DNA from: Undaria pinnatifida
Lineage: Eukaryota > Sar > Phaeophyceae > Laminariales > Alariaceae
NCBI GenBank assembly: GCA_012845835.1
Contig: JABAKD010000018.1
Location: 8,471,759 to 8,535,758 of the forward strand
Reading direction: 5' to 3'
Length of the DNA stretch: 64,000 bases
Part shown: positions 37,446 to 50,178 of the stretch, one piece after another
How the letters are laid out: every line of letters starts with the position of its first letter
Numbering within the stretch: the first letter of the stretch is position 1
Program-made: the position numbers and the translations under genes
The notes under the pieces: model-generated
Databases searched by the model: none
The model's input: only the letters and a program-made list of their open reading frames with translations
What the model was told of the DNA's origin: nothing

Positions 37446-38984
37446 GCTGGTGCTTGTTACGTGCTTTAAGCGTACCACAAAAACACCAAGAAGAGGGGAC
37501 CGCATCAAACGCGTCCCCTGTTATTACGAAACGCCTGTATACTGTAATCGTGAAGATTGTTACTGGCACACACGATTCGTAACACTTTAGTCTGGCGACG
37601 ACCAGGACGTGGCTTGCCGGGAAGCGCTTCGTTTGGCAACACGCCGCCTTTCGCCTTTTGAGCGCTTGATATTCCGGGATATTTGATATTTGCGTGTATC
37701 TTTTACGTGCGCCGAAGATTTTTATGCATGAGGTTGCAGCACGCCAGGTACATGGACTACAGCAGCAGTTCGCTGACGTGCTGTAGTAGGCAGTATGATA
37801 CGTCGGTTACGTTCTTTTCGGTAGATTCTGGATCCTGGTGATGTACTACCGTCAATATCCTCGGTACATCGTAGAAGAGACGCCGGTTAAAACTTTCGGG
37901 TTCGGCCTTAGGAGGGCCGTTCTTATCGGAGATGTGAAATAAATTTTCATAAATATTTCCTCTTTTTTTTCCAGCATTTCCATGAAAAAACGGCTGCATT
38001 ATTATCGAGCGCGGGGTTGCTTGTCTTTTTTTTCCTGATTTTTGAAAGCCGAGCAATAAAGCAAGACCGCCACCACCCACACCAGCAGTCACGCGCATCG
38101 TCACACAGCAAGCATGAACGACATCCCGGAAGACCGCAGAGGAATTGCCCCAGGCCAAGCAGATTCTTGCAATCCGGCGACAGCATCGACGGAAGGACGA
38201 CGGGCCCAGTGCGAACGAAGTTGCCTGGATTTTCAGGGGGAAGCACTTGTGTAGATGTGGCGTCAATCACCGAGGCCACAGACAGCATCAGCCCCACGAA
38301 CACTTTGATGGTGTCCACCAATCACAGGGGAAGGAGGCAGCTGCTGAAGGCCAGGGTAGGTGTTTGGGCGCCGGTACTTGCTCGATCTGCGATGATGGCG
38401 CGCTATACGACAGGGGTACCAGTTTTTGGCGGCATCTTTGTCCGAATGGGGTGGCACTCCTGTAAAGTCCCCTAACTCCTACCGAGGAACAGCTCAACAT
38501 CACCGCGATTGAGAACTACCAACTTTGATTGGATAAGAGTGGAAAGCATAGTCTATAACAAGTAGATTTGAAAACCGTCGAACGTTACAGTCGAAGGCCA
38601 ATCCAATCCCAAACACAACGAAAAATCAGTAAAAATGAGGTTACGTGTTACGGAGTAGAAATAGTGTTCCTACGTACGTGCCTTTTTTTGTCGCAGGTTG
38701 GTTGGCCTCGGGTTATGTATGATGCTCGTCGGTGTCAGTGTGTGTCTACATAAAATAAGCACTTTTTTCTGGCATGCTGTTCTCCGGCGGCCGAATGCTT
38801 TTTCTCGCGCTTTCGGCTGCGGGGAAACCAAGGGGGCCGTCGATACATTACAAGGCATGCAGCAGTACATAGGCGCACACGCAAGGAAGTAGTAGATGGT
38901 CAAAGCCCAGAAGAAAAAAGGTGTGGCGGTGGCGCTATATCGTCTCCCTCTAACAACACCAAAAAAAGTATCCTGAAGAGAGGA
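37446..38984 (+). other. Downstream region with weak ORFs only
   Basis: A - strand frame at 37947-38321 begins MVDTIKVFVGLMLSVASVID, which looks like a signal peptide, and is Cys-rich in the middle. A 152-residue + frame overlaps it. Neither shows a family. A MITE-end-like TATACGACAGGGGTACCAG lies at 38402. Confidence 0.3.
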
Positions 38985-39350
38985 CATCGTATAACCCCCC
39001 CCCCCCCGACGCGCTCCTTCTTGATTAAAACCAGACCCCCACGTCCTTAAAAACTCCGCCCTCCCCTCACCGGTTATTCGACTTACAGGATTCACTTGAT
39101 AAACTGATGCATTTCCTTCCACAGCTGTCAGGTTTTGTCCCCCTTAAAAACGGGTTGTATAGTTTCCGCGCACAGACTGACTAACATCACCCTGTTGACC
39201 CTGATAGCTACACTGTAGTTGCAAGGGGAGTCGCCGACCTATATCCTTAATGAGGACACAATCCGTGATACGCGCGATCGGAATATCACACACAGGTTAC
39301 AAATATGAGTTTCGACAAAATCTTCGATCTCACAGCTGGAGTGTAATTAT
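38985..39350 (+). repeat. Dispersed repeat, copy of 33770-34165
   Basis: Carries the same ordered blocks as the 33770 copy, from the poly-C tract to TCTTCGATCTCACAGCTGG. Confidence 0.85.
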
Positions 39351-40560
39351 ATTTTTATTATATTCAAACACCAAGCGTCACAGTCTCCCTATAACACCAA
39401 AAAAAAATATCTACAAGGTACTTCGAAGTATTGTCGTAATTTTTTTTCCAAAACGGTACCTGTCTGCCTGCCTGTCTGTCTGTATGTCCGTCTGTATGTC
39501 CGTCTGTCTGTGGCCGAGCTCAAACGCACATTGCACGACGTACACTGAACCTATTGGGATGGGCCCGGGGTTAGATTGACGAGCAATCAATGCCGATGGG
39601 GATTTTCTGCTCTCGCCGGTTTCACGTTAAGCCAGCGAAAGTTCGTAGAGGGAGTTCGTCGTCGATTCGAGTCGTGGATATTATTGCAGTTGCGAGGAAA
39701 AATTTCCACCGTGCACACACACTAAAAATATTCTTATTATTACTCCCATTCTTCTAGTCCTACCTTACCATGTTGTTCGACAGAACGGTTCGCTGGCTGT
39801 GGCTGACCCTCATTTTGCAGCGGCCGACCCTCGATTTTGGTCGGCGTGGGACCCGAGCTGCGACAGGGGGGGTCCCCCGGTTTTCACTACCGGGCTTAGG
39901 CCACCAACGCGAGCGACGCTATGCCTCGCTCGCAAACAAACTTGAAAACATGTGGTTATCACAGAGCATGGCAAACGATTCCGTGGCTGTGCATATCGCG
40001 AAATAAAAGACTCAGAAACTTGAGACTTGAACAGAGAAAGAGGGGGGCTGTTCGCGCGAATAACTCGTCGTCGCAAACACAGAAAGCCTTAAACGCGACC
40101 CCCTACCGTATAGCAGTATTATTATACCCTTAGTCGCGGGATTGGGGTGCGTGGTGGACCATGCCGGCGGGTACCTATTCTGTGCCCAGGGTCTGCAGTG
40201 TGGAAAGCTCAAGTGCGGAGTTCACCGAGTCGTTACCGCTACACGCTTCTTTAATAAGAAAAACAAACTCACGTGGAATCCGATAGACTGTCTACTCGTC
40301 CATATCGCAATTCATTGTCTTGTTGATCCCCGGGTCTCTGGTCGTAGGTGCGTACCAAATACTGCGCAGTATTACCCAGGGGGACCACCTGCACTCTGTA
40401 CCCTCGACTGCCCACTGCTCGGGGGACGCATTTATGCCACATCAAACGCACACAAGATAGGGCCGGCGTAACCGTAACGCTACAAAACGAATCACTTAAA
40501 TAAAGCGAATATTCGTGTTCCGGTTGGTTTCCATCCAATTAGTGCCGAATCCACCATCAT
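39351..40560 (+). other. Intergenic stretch, CTGT-rich patch, no gene seen
   Basis: 39460-39515 is a CTGT/CCGT-type short repeat. A 109-residue + frame at 40142-40471 has seven Cys and no recognisable family. Nothing else is supported. Confidence 0.3.
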
Positions 40561-40589
40561 ATTAATAGTTCTCCCGATTACCTGGACCA

Positions 40590-40810
40590 AAAGAAATTAT
40601 GATCGCCTTGATTACCCTGTGCACGGAAAGCATGAGACTGTCGTTGTCCTCGTTGGGGACAACCTCCATTCTGCTGCTGTTGGACAGAGACTACTCGTTG
40701 CGGAACACCTGCGTTGTGCATCCTGTCTTGAAAAGACTCCGCCTGGCCGCTTCCGACTCGGCGCGCAAATCACGGGCTCTCTGCTCGCGGCGTTCATGTT
40801 TTTGGTGAGT
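40590..40810 (+). pseudogene. Possible hAT-type transposase remnant
   Basis: A + frame reads DYPVHGKHETVVVLVGDN, resembling the V-x-x-L-V-G-D-N block of hAT-like transposases, but the usual C-x-T-N and C-x-x-H-x-x-N that follow are absent (LHSAAVGQRLLVAEHLRCAS). It ends near a GTGAGT at 40805. The assignment is weak. Confidence 0.25.
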
Positions 40811-40885
40811 TTCTGTTTTCTGCCGTTGTTGTCTTCAGGCAGGCTGTCTGCGCGTGATGAATAGCCGGCCAGCCTCCCTCTCACG

Positions 40886-41470
40886 TTGCTCTCAGCCTGG
40901 GGGGGTAACCTAATAGCACACACCAGAACCCGGTCGTTTACAGCTTTGGCAAAAGTAGGTACAGTAGCCCGGAATGCAAGGTGGAATTCTCCTGTCTTTG
41001 CTTACCTGGAATGGGTACAGTGTAAGAAAGGGGGCTTGTCTCGTCTACTGTACTACAATACAGTACTGGGCCGCGTTCACAAGCTTTTTCCTTTGAGGCA
41101 AATGTATGGCGTATACACAACGTTGTCTGATTCCATATTCCCAAGCCCCCCCAACTCACTCGATCACCCTCCTGTGTCGCGTTGCAAGCCCCCCGGCACC
41201 ATAGTTTTGGGATCCTCCGCCGTAGTTAGTGAACAATGCCGTGGCCTGCCTGTAAGCAAAAGCGGAGGCGGGGCAACGACTCTAATAAAAAAGTCGATAC
41301 GGTCGGGCGTGGTCACTCATTGGTGTGGTGCTCTGCCCGATGGTAATACACCTGCACTCAAGTGGGACCCCCAACTATCTCGGGATGGTGCGGTACGCTA
41401 TAGGACGAGGTCGACATCGATGTCCACCGCACTAAACTGGGGCCCGGCACTAACGGGTGTTCCACACTAG
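40886..41470 (+). other. Long frame without recognisable function
   Basis: 194 codons open, beginning at a TTG rather than ATG. Composition is not strongly protein-like and no domains or splice signals stand out. Probably chance openness. Confidence 0.15.
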
Positions 41471-42243
41471 CGCGGGAGCACGACTGCACGCACCGTATGC
41501 GCTAGGTTTGTTGCTCGCGCATCGCCATTGTTCGCACTCTTGCTCTTTCTTCTCTGGGGCCTGGGACCTGAAATTTTCGAATTTTGACGGGCGTGTGCGT
41601 GCGTGCGTGCGCATGTGCAAATGTGCGCGTGTCATGAGCAAACACGTTGTTTCTTGTTTTTCCGTCCGTCGTGCCTGCCCCGATGAGCTAAAAAAGATCC
41701 TGATACCCTTGCAACAACAGGACCAGCTGCAGTAGCAGCAGAAGCAGACCCACGATTATGGGCCCATGGCCCATTTCCTACCCAATATAGCCAGTCATAG
41801 CTAATACCAAGTACACACAAACCTAACCTGGTACACGGTACTTTCAGCGATTCAGCACTCGGGTATTCTATATATATACGTACAGCCAGGGTTCAATCGG
41901 TAGTCTAAAGAGCCGTGAACGCCGCACTACTATTCAATAAAAATGCGTATTGTAGTGCACAATCGAAGTTCGGACAAAGTTCCCGGACAACTTACACATC
42001 CACGAACGGAGTGACCTGCCTTGGAACTAACCTGAACCAGGGCCTTCTACCATTACCTCTGATTGCCTTAGTGGTAAGGAAATCAGCGTTCGGTGCAAGC
42101 ACCTGCTGCTGCTGCTGAAGTACGCATCATATTATACTCCATTTCAGTTTTCGCGTAGTCACCGGCGGCTTGCAGCAGCAGCCCATCCTCGTTCGTCGAC
42201 CCCTCAGCAGGACCGCCATGCCTGACGTAGCCGCCGTCAAAAA

Positions 42244-42664
42244 TGTTGGGAATATGAACCTTGGATTCATATCTAAGTTAAGGCGCAGTCTATTCGGGCA
42301 GTCTATTAGCACGAATAAGATAAGCAGTTGAAACTTGCGTCGAACTTTACGTTGAATCTTCGATGGGACTTAGATGTAAACGTAGGCTTGAGTATGTTAA
42401 GGTTGTCCCGTTCTCCCGGTGTTCTACCGCACTACGGGCATTGTTCCGTGATAATCAAGCGGTGATCCAGCCCACCATGATCACTTTTCTTTCTCTCTCC
42501 TGTCTCTCTCCTTTTTTTCCTTTTCCTCTCTCTTTGACGTCCAGCGCCCTTCCCAAACTATCATTTGTCCTTCTTATCACAAGTGATCTTAACAGACACT
42601 TCGGTGCCACCTCTGCATCTCTTCGAATAGAAGACAGAGCCTCCACACGTCCATTGTGTTCACA
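42244..42664 (+). repeat. 5' LTR of copia element
   Basis: 421 bp, TG...CA, with a CT-rich stretch (CTTTCTCTCTCC) in the middle. It differs from the 3' LTR at about five positions. Confidence 0.92.
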
Positions 42665-42711
42665 GGTTATGAGCCTCGAGACTGCAGCAGAACGGTGTTT
42701 CGGAACGCAAC

Positions 42712-43140
42712 GGCCGTACTATTATGGGCATGACTCGCTGTTTACTCATCGAGGCACACCTTTCTAAACCCTTGTGGGGGGAAATAGCTTCGACAGCAGT
42801 TTTTCTAATCAACCGGTTACCGTACACGGCAATCGGCGGTGACACATCCTACCACTGTATGTTCGGGAAGCATGCAGACCTCTCATTTTCGAGGATAATC
42901 GGCACTCGGGCATTTATGCACGTTGGAGGGTACACCACCAAGCTTCAACCTAAGGCTTGAGAGGGTGTTCTCGTCGGCTGTGATAGCGAGAAACCTACCT
43001 TTCGCGTGTACGATCGCTACACGGGAAGAATTTCAAGCTCGCGCAACGTCTCCTTCATCGATGTGCCGCCTACCGTTCTACCAACATCAGACTCGGCGGG
43101 GCAAGAAACCAAAGTCCCTGATTTCGATTTAGAGCCAGAC
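42712..43140 (+). pseudogene. Copia integrase C-terminal fragment
   Basis: Reads CLLIEAHLSKPLWGEIASTA, VFLINRLPYTAIGGDTSYHC, MFGKHADLSFSRIIGTRAF and TTKLQPKA, then a TGA (42958-42960) in place of the Trp normally found in this family. The reading continues with EGVLVGCDSEKPTFRVYDRY. This is the integrase/GKGY-like end of a Ty1/copia Pol. The block starts abruptly about 50 bp after the primer-binding site. Confidence 0.8.
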
Positions 43141-43233
43141 TCCGCTTTTTTGGATGACTATTAGAACATCAAACATGGCACCTCATTTCTGGAGGCTAGC
43201 AACACAGACGCTACTGGCAACAAGCCGTTTCGC

Positions 43234-43563
43234 ATGCGGTTGCGCTCATCCACTTATCAAGCAAGAGCGCGTCAGCTTGCCCTACAATGCGAAGATTCTC
43301 CGAAAATACAGTTCGAGGCCGTCTTGCAGTACATCGGGGCTGTCGCAATGGACAAAATAAACCCTCCGGTATCTATTTTGGTACCTAACACGTACGCGCA
43401 AGCTATCGCCTCACCACAAGCGGAAGAGTGCAAGCCTTCAGCGACCCCTGCTCGAAGATCAACGACTTCAGCACGGAGAACTCTTGCTAGGCTCAACACC
43501 TCGAAGTCTCAACTGCAGCTCCGGCCCGCAAGACCCCCTATGACCATTGTAACTGCCTTGTAA
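43234..43563 (+). pseudogene. Copia pol linker and start of reverse transcriptase
   Basis: A 109-residue frame includes NTYAQAIASPQAEE, the segment that opens the copia reverse transcriptase domain, then diverges into PSATPARRSTTSARRTLARL and stops. No YVDDM-type catalytic motif is present anywhere before the 3' LTR. Confidence 0.6.
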
Positions 43564-44853
43564 AAATCTCAGGCACCCTCACAGGATATAAACAACCGTT
43601 GCCTTGTGGAGTACGATTTAAGATTGCGGCGTTTCATAAGTGGGAAATTATGCTCTTTGTTTGTTCTGCCGTGTGCGACCGGACATTTCAATTACCGACA
43701 AATCGCGATGCACCGAGGATGGAGAAGCGCTTTCCGCACAACCAATAGGCAACGTACCGATAAAACGATTGGTCTATCACAATTCAGCTAAAATACTGCT
43801 GCGGACCGAGGAAGGGCAAGGCCCACGCGCACATCGCATCACAACCTTCATGCCGTTCTCTGTCCAAGCTCTTCGTATTGCAACCTAGTAGGATGAGTAA
43901 AAATGGACGAAACTTGACCGTGTCCCAATCAAGGAGGTAGTTTTACCGCAGTTGCAACCGTTCGCGGGGGTGGGCATACGGTTATACCGGTAATATTTTC
44001 TTGCGCGATGTATTTATAGGTACAGTTAAAAATTGATACTCAAGTAGAGAATACTACTTATTACAAACAGTTTTGTCACCTACCAGGTGTAAAGTTACAA
44101 CTGCTCGTCAGTTCCGTATAAGTAAAGGTGGAACTCGGGTCGTATGAACTTACGTCAGCGATCGTACAGCAATAAGCTATGTTCTACCGGTAATGCATAC
44201 GAGTAAATATTCCAGAATTAAGGAGCAAAGGCTCACAAAGATTGTCTAACTTATGCTCTTCAGCATTCGATTAGTATCAGACAGCTCATTGTTCTATGCG
44301 TATCCTACCATCATATTGAGGTGACGTAGTGAACTTACAGCAGTGACCCTTGTTATTCTTTTCCAGGATATAGCTCGATAATGGACTATGACCACACCCA
44401 TCATAGTATATTACAGTACTATCGGTATTCATAATTCTATATTTTTCTGTTTTTCAAGTACGTAAGTACGTAAGTACATAAAACCACACTGAATAATGAG
44501 AATATTCTATTTTGTCGTACCGGACACTTGTTCACAATTATCCTTATTTGGTTTAGTATTGTTTATCTAGTTGGTACAAATCAGGAAGCGTGTTTAAAAT
44601 CCAGTAGATGTATATTTGCGTTTAATTCTTTACGGCATTTTTCGCTGGTAATTACACCAAGCGTGTTTTTTTATACGTGTCATATTTCGAATTTTGTATT
44701 TTTTGTTTTTAAATGGGTGAATAACATGGCTACATCCATATAGCCGCGGTTATTACACCAGACTGAATATGTGACCCATTTGTTTTTGATTTACGAATTT
44801 GTTTTTCCAAGTATAAGGCTTCTCTAGCAACCTGATTTTGCATTAAGGGGGCG

Positions 44854-45274
44854 TGTTGGGAATATGAACCTTGGATTCATATCTAAGTCAAGGCGCAGTC
44901 TATTCGGGCAGTCTATTAGCACGAATAAGATAAGCAGTTGAAACTTGCGTCGAACTTTACGTTGAATCTTCGATGGGACTTAGATGTAAACGTAGGCTTG
45001 AGTATGTTAAGGTTGTCCCGTTCTCCCGGTGTTCTACCGGACTACGGGCATTGTTCCGTGATGATCAAGCGGTGATCCAGCCCACCATGATCACTTTTCT
45101 TTCTCTCTCCTGTCTCTCTCCTTTTTTTCCTTTTCCTCTCTCTTTGACGTCCAGCGCCCTTCCCAAACTATCATTTGTCCTTCTTATCACAAGTGATCTT
45201 AACAGACACTTCGGTGCCACCTCTGCATCTCTTCGAATAGAAGACAGAGCCTTCGCACGTCCATTGTGTTCACA
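44854..45274 (+). repeat. 3' LTR of copia element
   Basis: Pair of 42244-42664; preceded by AAGGGGGCG and followed by AAAGA. A-rich flanks on both sides make the target duplication ambiguous. Confidence 0.92.
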
Positions 45275-45570
45275 AAAGATACCCCCATTGAATCAAAGAG
45301 TTCGTCGAATTCAGATCCACATGCAACACTCGCGGGGAGACCATCCTTCTGCGATGATGCAGCTTCTATTTTGGGCTTCCTGAGTGGTTCTTGTTTACGC
45401 GGCCCGACAAAAGCTGTCACCCGGTGCGCTTTGAAAGCGGGGTAGGGACGTAATGGCACTGCTACTACTTCTGTGGTTGCCCACTGCTTGCTGCCTGGTA
45501 TGTCACCGAGGCCGTACCGTAGCAGGCAGGGAAGATTTATGCGGGTGTGTGCACCAACTACAGCCATCCC
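45275..45570 (-). pseudogene. Unrecognised - strand frame next to the copia LTR
   Basis: On the - strand the frame reads AVPLRPYPAFKAHRVTAFVG and DGLPASVACGSEFDELFDSM before entering the LTR. It looks protein-like and could be a piece of another retroelement polyprotein into which the copia element inserted. Function not recognised. Confidence 0.35.
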
Positions 45571-45959
45571 TTTTGTACTTTTTCTTCGCGTTAGAAAATC
45601 AATTAAACAATCAGCAAGGAAAAAGAAAAATGAAAAGAGGGATTCTGTATGTACTCTGAATATTCCGAACTATTGTTGATGGGTCGAACGAGCGTGAAGG
45701 CTACGAGGGTACTACGTGAACTATTGTGTGTTATTGTCATAGGGCGTCAAGGCATCTATTTGCGGGACGAGGATCCAGCTTCACGTTCGACAGGGCTAGC
45801 TTCATCCCCTCCCCCTCCCCTCCAACAACCCTCCCCCCCCCGCGCCCAGCCCCATATATGCGAGTCCTTTGCTCTGTACTGATCCTCTTGTTCTAGAGGT
45901 TGTCTTGAGGTGTGGGTGGAAGAAGACCAAGACGCCGAGTCTAACCGGTAAACTCCACT

Positions 45960-48435
45960 CAACGTATTTCCACCGATGAGCAACGCTATTTTCCTAACAT
46001 TACGGCTACCACCGGTTCCGGATTACAGCAAGAAACTACCGCTTCACATTCCAGGCCATCGCACCCTGATTCCGCCTCGATTAGGCGTTGGCGACTCCAC
46101 CCGCGCTCGTCCCAGGACGTATGCCATTTTCAGTGGCAGCAAGGGACCCGTAAACTACGGAAACCGCCGCTGCACTAGCGTTTACCGCACAGCTGCCCCG
46201 AGGAACAGCACCGTCATGAAGACGGAAGACTCGCCATCATAGTTGACCAGGATATGCCCTGAGCCCCCTGCCCCGTCATCCTCGCCGGCCCCGTACACTG
46301 CGTGGACATGCACCGCAGGTATATAATTTTTTAGCGACTTCACTCCTGCTTATCCTACGCTTGAAGACGGGACCCCAAGGCTATCTTTGGCCCGTCCTTC
46401 AAAACGCCACCCACGGAGATCCTCCCAGAGCCTCGGTGATACAGTACCGATACTACCTTTGCAAACGCATACATTCAGCAGGCCCCCTCACCGACACCAA
46501 GCCGCAGTCCTAGAGACAGCAGTCGCTAATGACCACTGTTTGGCAGCATACCGCAGCCATCCTATATCGAACTACCTCTTTCTTGCATGTTCCACCTTGG
46601 CAGTGCCACCCTTTGGATTCCTCATTCACGGGGCTATTTTTATCACCGTGTGGAGCAGTTTCTGACATCGCCCAAGGCTGATATTTTGAGTGATACCACG
46701 GCCCCGTGACTCATCCGCCTTCGACAGGTATCGGACCGTTCCCACCACCAGACACGGACATTGCTTCCGAGGCCGACAAACGTCGGGGCATCCTCGTCCT
46801 TTTACGACCAATCTGGGACATTAGTTCCGAGGCCGACAAACGCCGGAATTTGTTCGCGTGCCATCATCACCCAACGACCCTCGACACCTACCACAGCCCT
46901 CACAGTTCGTATCTCTATCTCTATCTTCGGCAACAATACACCCGAGACCGGAAAATCTACCCATAGGCAGAAGCAATAATCGCTTTTTAAGCTTGGCAGC
47001 CACCCTGCCCACAACCCGCCGCGTCACGAGCCACTTCCGTTCGGTCTCGGCGTTTCCCACCGAACCCACCAACTACCGACCTCTCGTTCTGGCCCCCTCC
47101 CAACACGATAGAACAACTCTGTCGCGCGGCCCCCTTCCAACGCGACCGGTTTCCACGGGGCACCTCTGTCCCGGCCCCCTTCAATGCCACCTAGGCACAC
47201 CCCTGTTCCGGCGCCCTTCATTGCCGCCGAGGCGCACCTGCCGATTCCTTCTGCTCTTCTCCACCCCGACGTGTTACCAAAGAGATGCCTTACTCCGGTC
47301 TCCGCAGATCCCGCCATAATCACGGCCCACTACCTGAACGCTTCTGACCACACACGATCCAACAGACTCACTGTGCTCGGGCCCCGTCTTTCCCACCGAA
47401 GTCGCCGCCTGGCGATGCTCCGTACGGACTCGAGGATAACAATCACTCCCTCCATCTGGTTGGATTGGCTTCCTCGACAACGTCACCGATGGGTCCTCGA
47501 CACCGCGCCCCCCCCTTCCCGGGCCTCCAGGAGACACCCCCTCCCCCCAGGCTTCTACGCACTTTCGGACCCACCCCCAAACCTTCGCATCGTCGATAAC
47601 TCAAGAATAGCCGCCGCCTCTGTTGCGAACACCCCGTCTCCCCTCTTTCACCGCCTCTCCGGCGATCCCAAGCCTCGGAGAAGTCTGCCTTTCCCGTCCC
47701 CACCTACTTCGGCGACGTCGACCGTTGGGGAATAGCAAACGCCCCCGCGACACCGCCGCCCATTGGGGATAACAGCCGCTCTCCTCATCAAGGTCTGGTT
47801 AACTATCGTTTCGACATACGTTGGAGTCACTACCGCCCCTTTTCAAGGCTACCCTGGCCCAAACCATCCCGCCTTCCCTAGTTTACCCACCATCGTACCC
47901 TGGCCAACGACGCCCTTGCATCTTCCCCAACAACAACAAGCTCACTGTTTACCGCTCCCGACCCAGTTCTTTAGCTGCCTCCCTCATTAACCGGATGGAA
48001 ACCACCAACGTCCCTTCAGCCTTCCTCGACGACACACCACGGGTGATCCTTCCAACCGCGGTTCATTGGCGCTCGCGCACCCCTGATTCAGTACACCGTC
48101 TTTCTCTTATCCATCTTGGTCCGCCATCACGGCATATTTGTCCCGGTGGATTGTTTTCTCTTTCTTGCGGCACGTTTTCTTCTTTTTCAACCGCCGACCG
48201 ATGCTGCCGTTGCCCGTAAATACACCAAACAGTTCCTCTCTAACTCAACGGTTCCGAATACCCCATCCGTTCCTGAAGGAACGTCTGTGGCGCCACCACC
48301 ACCCCCTTTGACCCCAACAACCCTAGAAGTTTACCCGCATCCCTTATTCGTTCCTGAAAGCACGTCTGTGACGGCACTATCGCCACTCCCTTACCCTAAC
48401 ATTCCTGTAGGTTTACCATCTGAAGCTGTGGTTTA
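45960..48435 (+). other. C-rich region of weak overlapping ORFs
   Basis: Nearly 2.5 kb is Pro/Ser/Thr-rich in all + frames; the longest is 183 codons (47184-47735). It contains local tandem phrases: TTCCGAGGCCGACAAACG twice (46766, 46822), CGGCCCCCTTCAA-type repeats at 47120-47215, and GTTCCTGAAGGAACGTCTGT / GTTCCTGAAAGCACGTCTGT at 48269 and 48350. It lies upstream of the LTR at 49107 in the same direction and may be the eroded interior of that element. No domain is recognised. Confidence 0.35.
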
Positions 48436-48984
48436 GTTCCCTTCCGGTTATAATATCTCCGAACCGGGCATCGTCTTCGGTGGGCTTGTTCCCCCTTCCT
48501 TACTAACCCACCACATTATGTCCCGCCGCTTCAATATTTTGAGTTGGTGTCATTGTTTGTTTCGGGTATGAGCTTTGTGAACCGACTATCGGTTTGGATG
48601 GGCTCGCTCCCCCTCCTCCTTGCCCTAACTCTACCATTCCACGCTCCCTTTTTTCGGGTTTCGTTGTTCATCTCTCATTTACCTCGCTGCCTCGCTTCCT
48701 AGACACAAGAGGCTGGCAGTATTACTCCAAGGAACACACAGTATAGGACCGACAGGCAGGGCAGGGCAGTGAACGATGTGGGGTGCCCTGCCTGGAACAT
48801 CATCGTCGCTTATATTCTTGCCCATCTACGATGACATAGACGTGAATGTGATATTTACAGTGCCTGTCATATCACGTGGTTTCGCCCCAATCATGACATG
48901 GTTTCACGCCGAATCTATAGACTATCCATCTACGGAGGGCACTCCATAACAGTCCACCAACATAAACGTTTACGACCTTCCCCA

Positions 48985-49201
48985 AGTCGAACTTGAACAA
49001 TACTCTCCCCGGTATCCACAGGGAATGGAACTGCGTGGATATATTCTGTGACACGCCCGCCCGTATATCCGGCCGACCTGCTATCCCGCCGTTCCAGGGG
49101 GGAGGACGTTGTAAGGCTTCGTTCGTTTGGGTAGGCAATTGGTAAACCCTACCAGTCACTGTCAGTGGTCAAATTGACTAATGTCATCTAATTCCTTAAC
49201 A
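48985..49201 (+). mobile_element. 3' end of LTR element: terminal interior plus LTR
   Basis: GAACTTGAACAATACTCTCC to CCGTTCCAGGGGGGAGGA parallels 35400-35511 of the TRIM-like element, then the LTR runs 49107-49201 (95 bp, CGTTGTAAGGC to CCTTAACA, its initial T mutated to C). The matching 5' LTR was not found upstream. Confidence 0.65.
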
Positions 49202-50178
49202 CTGTACTATGTTGTGTGTGTAGATTACAAGGTTATGATTACTCAGACGACCAACACGAAGAAGACAGGGCAACAATGAAAAAATAGCAAGATGGTTAAT
49301 ATTCGCAGGGATATTTAACCTTCCGAAAGGGAATTCCTCGTTGACAATTGTTTTCCTTCTTATTTCATTGATAGAGCCGTATTTCTTGTACGCGTGTTTA
49401 TTTTATACACGCCACTTTGCCACACCCACGCGATTGCTTTCCTCGGTTCATTGGAGTTTATTCCGTTTTTTTCATGTCTCACCATACAGTAAAAATAGTA
49501 CCAGGTAGTCTATTGCTGTGGCCACATAGTTTTATTTTTTAAACGAATCTCTTAGTGTTTATTAATAGGATGCAGAAAAAGGACGACTTCAAACTAGGCG
49601 TGCCGATGTTGGTCGGCTGAAATAAGGGCTACGCTTTAGTGTGAGGACACCACACAGTTGACTCGTATATTACTGCATGAAATATACCACACCAAAACCA
49701 AGAGTTTAGTCCCCAAAAACGCGCGGATGCACTTCGTTACAAGTATTAAACAAACGAACCTCACGCCCACAGGGTGCAGGGTGCTCTCCTTGTTCTTCAA
49801 GCATCTACACCCATTCATATTATCACTGCGTGGTACTGCTGTTGTTGTGCTACGTCGATTCTAGAGACCCGAGAACTCTTCAGGGCCAGATTGACGTCTA
49901 GGTACTGTAAAATCGACAAGATATCCTCCCAATCTACATCAACACGAAATCAACAATATTTGCCTCGCCGTCATCGTCTTCACCATACATAATCGACATC
50001 ATCACCACAATCATCATCGCCATCACCAATCTATCTCCAACATGTACGCGTCTACAGTATGATAAACACCGCCTGCAGAAATGTTGCGCCATCCTAATCA
50101 GGGACGGGTCGGTGTAAATTCGCTGACATCTCGGACGAGGCGCCTTTACCGGCTTTGTCCCCCAAATCGTACCAGATG
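49202..50178 (+). other. Intergenic stretch, nothing recognised
   Basis: AT-rich. It includes an ATC/CAT-rich patch at 49965-50035 and a 60-residue - strand frame of no evident meaning. No RNA genes or exons seen. Confidence 0.35.

Larger units (their letters stand above)
42244..45274 (+). mobile_element. Ty1/copia element, internally deleted, near-identical LTRs
   Basis: LTRs of 421 bp each (42244-42664, 44854-45274) begin TGTTGGGAATATGAACC and end CATTGTGTTCACA, with about five differences. After the 5' LTR comes GGTTATGAGCCTCGAG, whose complement CTCGAGGCTCATAACC carries the CAU anticodon loop of an initiator/fMet-type tRNA; priming by a half-tRNA of this kind is known for Drosophila copia. 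Before the 3' LTR is the polypurine tract AAGGGGGCG. The interior retains only the end of integrase and the first residues of reverse transcriptase; gag, protease and most of pol are gone. Confidence 0.9.

Noticed and set aside
40886-41470. 194-codon frame, among the longest in the window
   Set aside because: No ATG at its start, no domain, no splice context and unremarkable composition; likely chance.
47184-47735. 183-codon Pro/Ser/Arg-rich frame
   Set aside because: All + frames of this C-rich tract are long and low-complexity, so openness is not evidence.
48872-49159. - strand 95-codon frame
   Set aside because: It is the reverse shadow of the LTR element's terminal interior, which is recognisable on the + strand.
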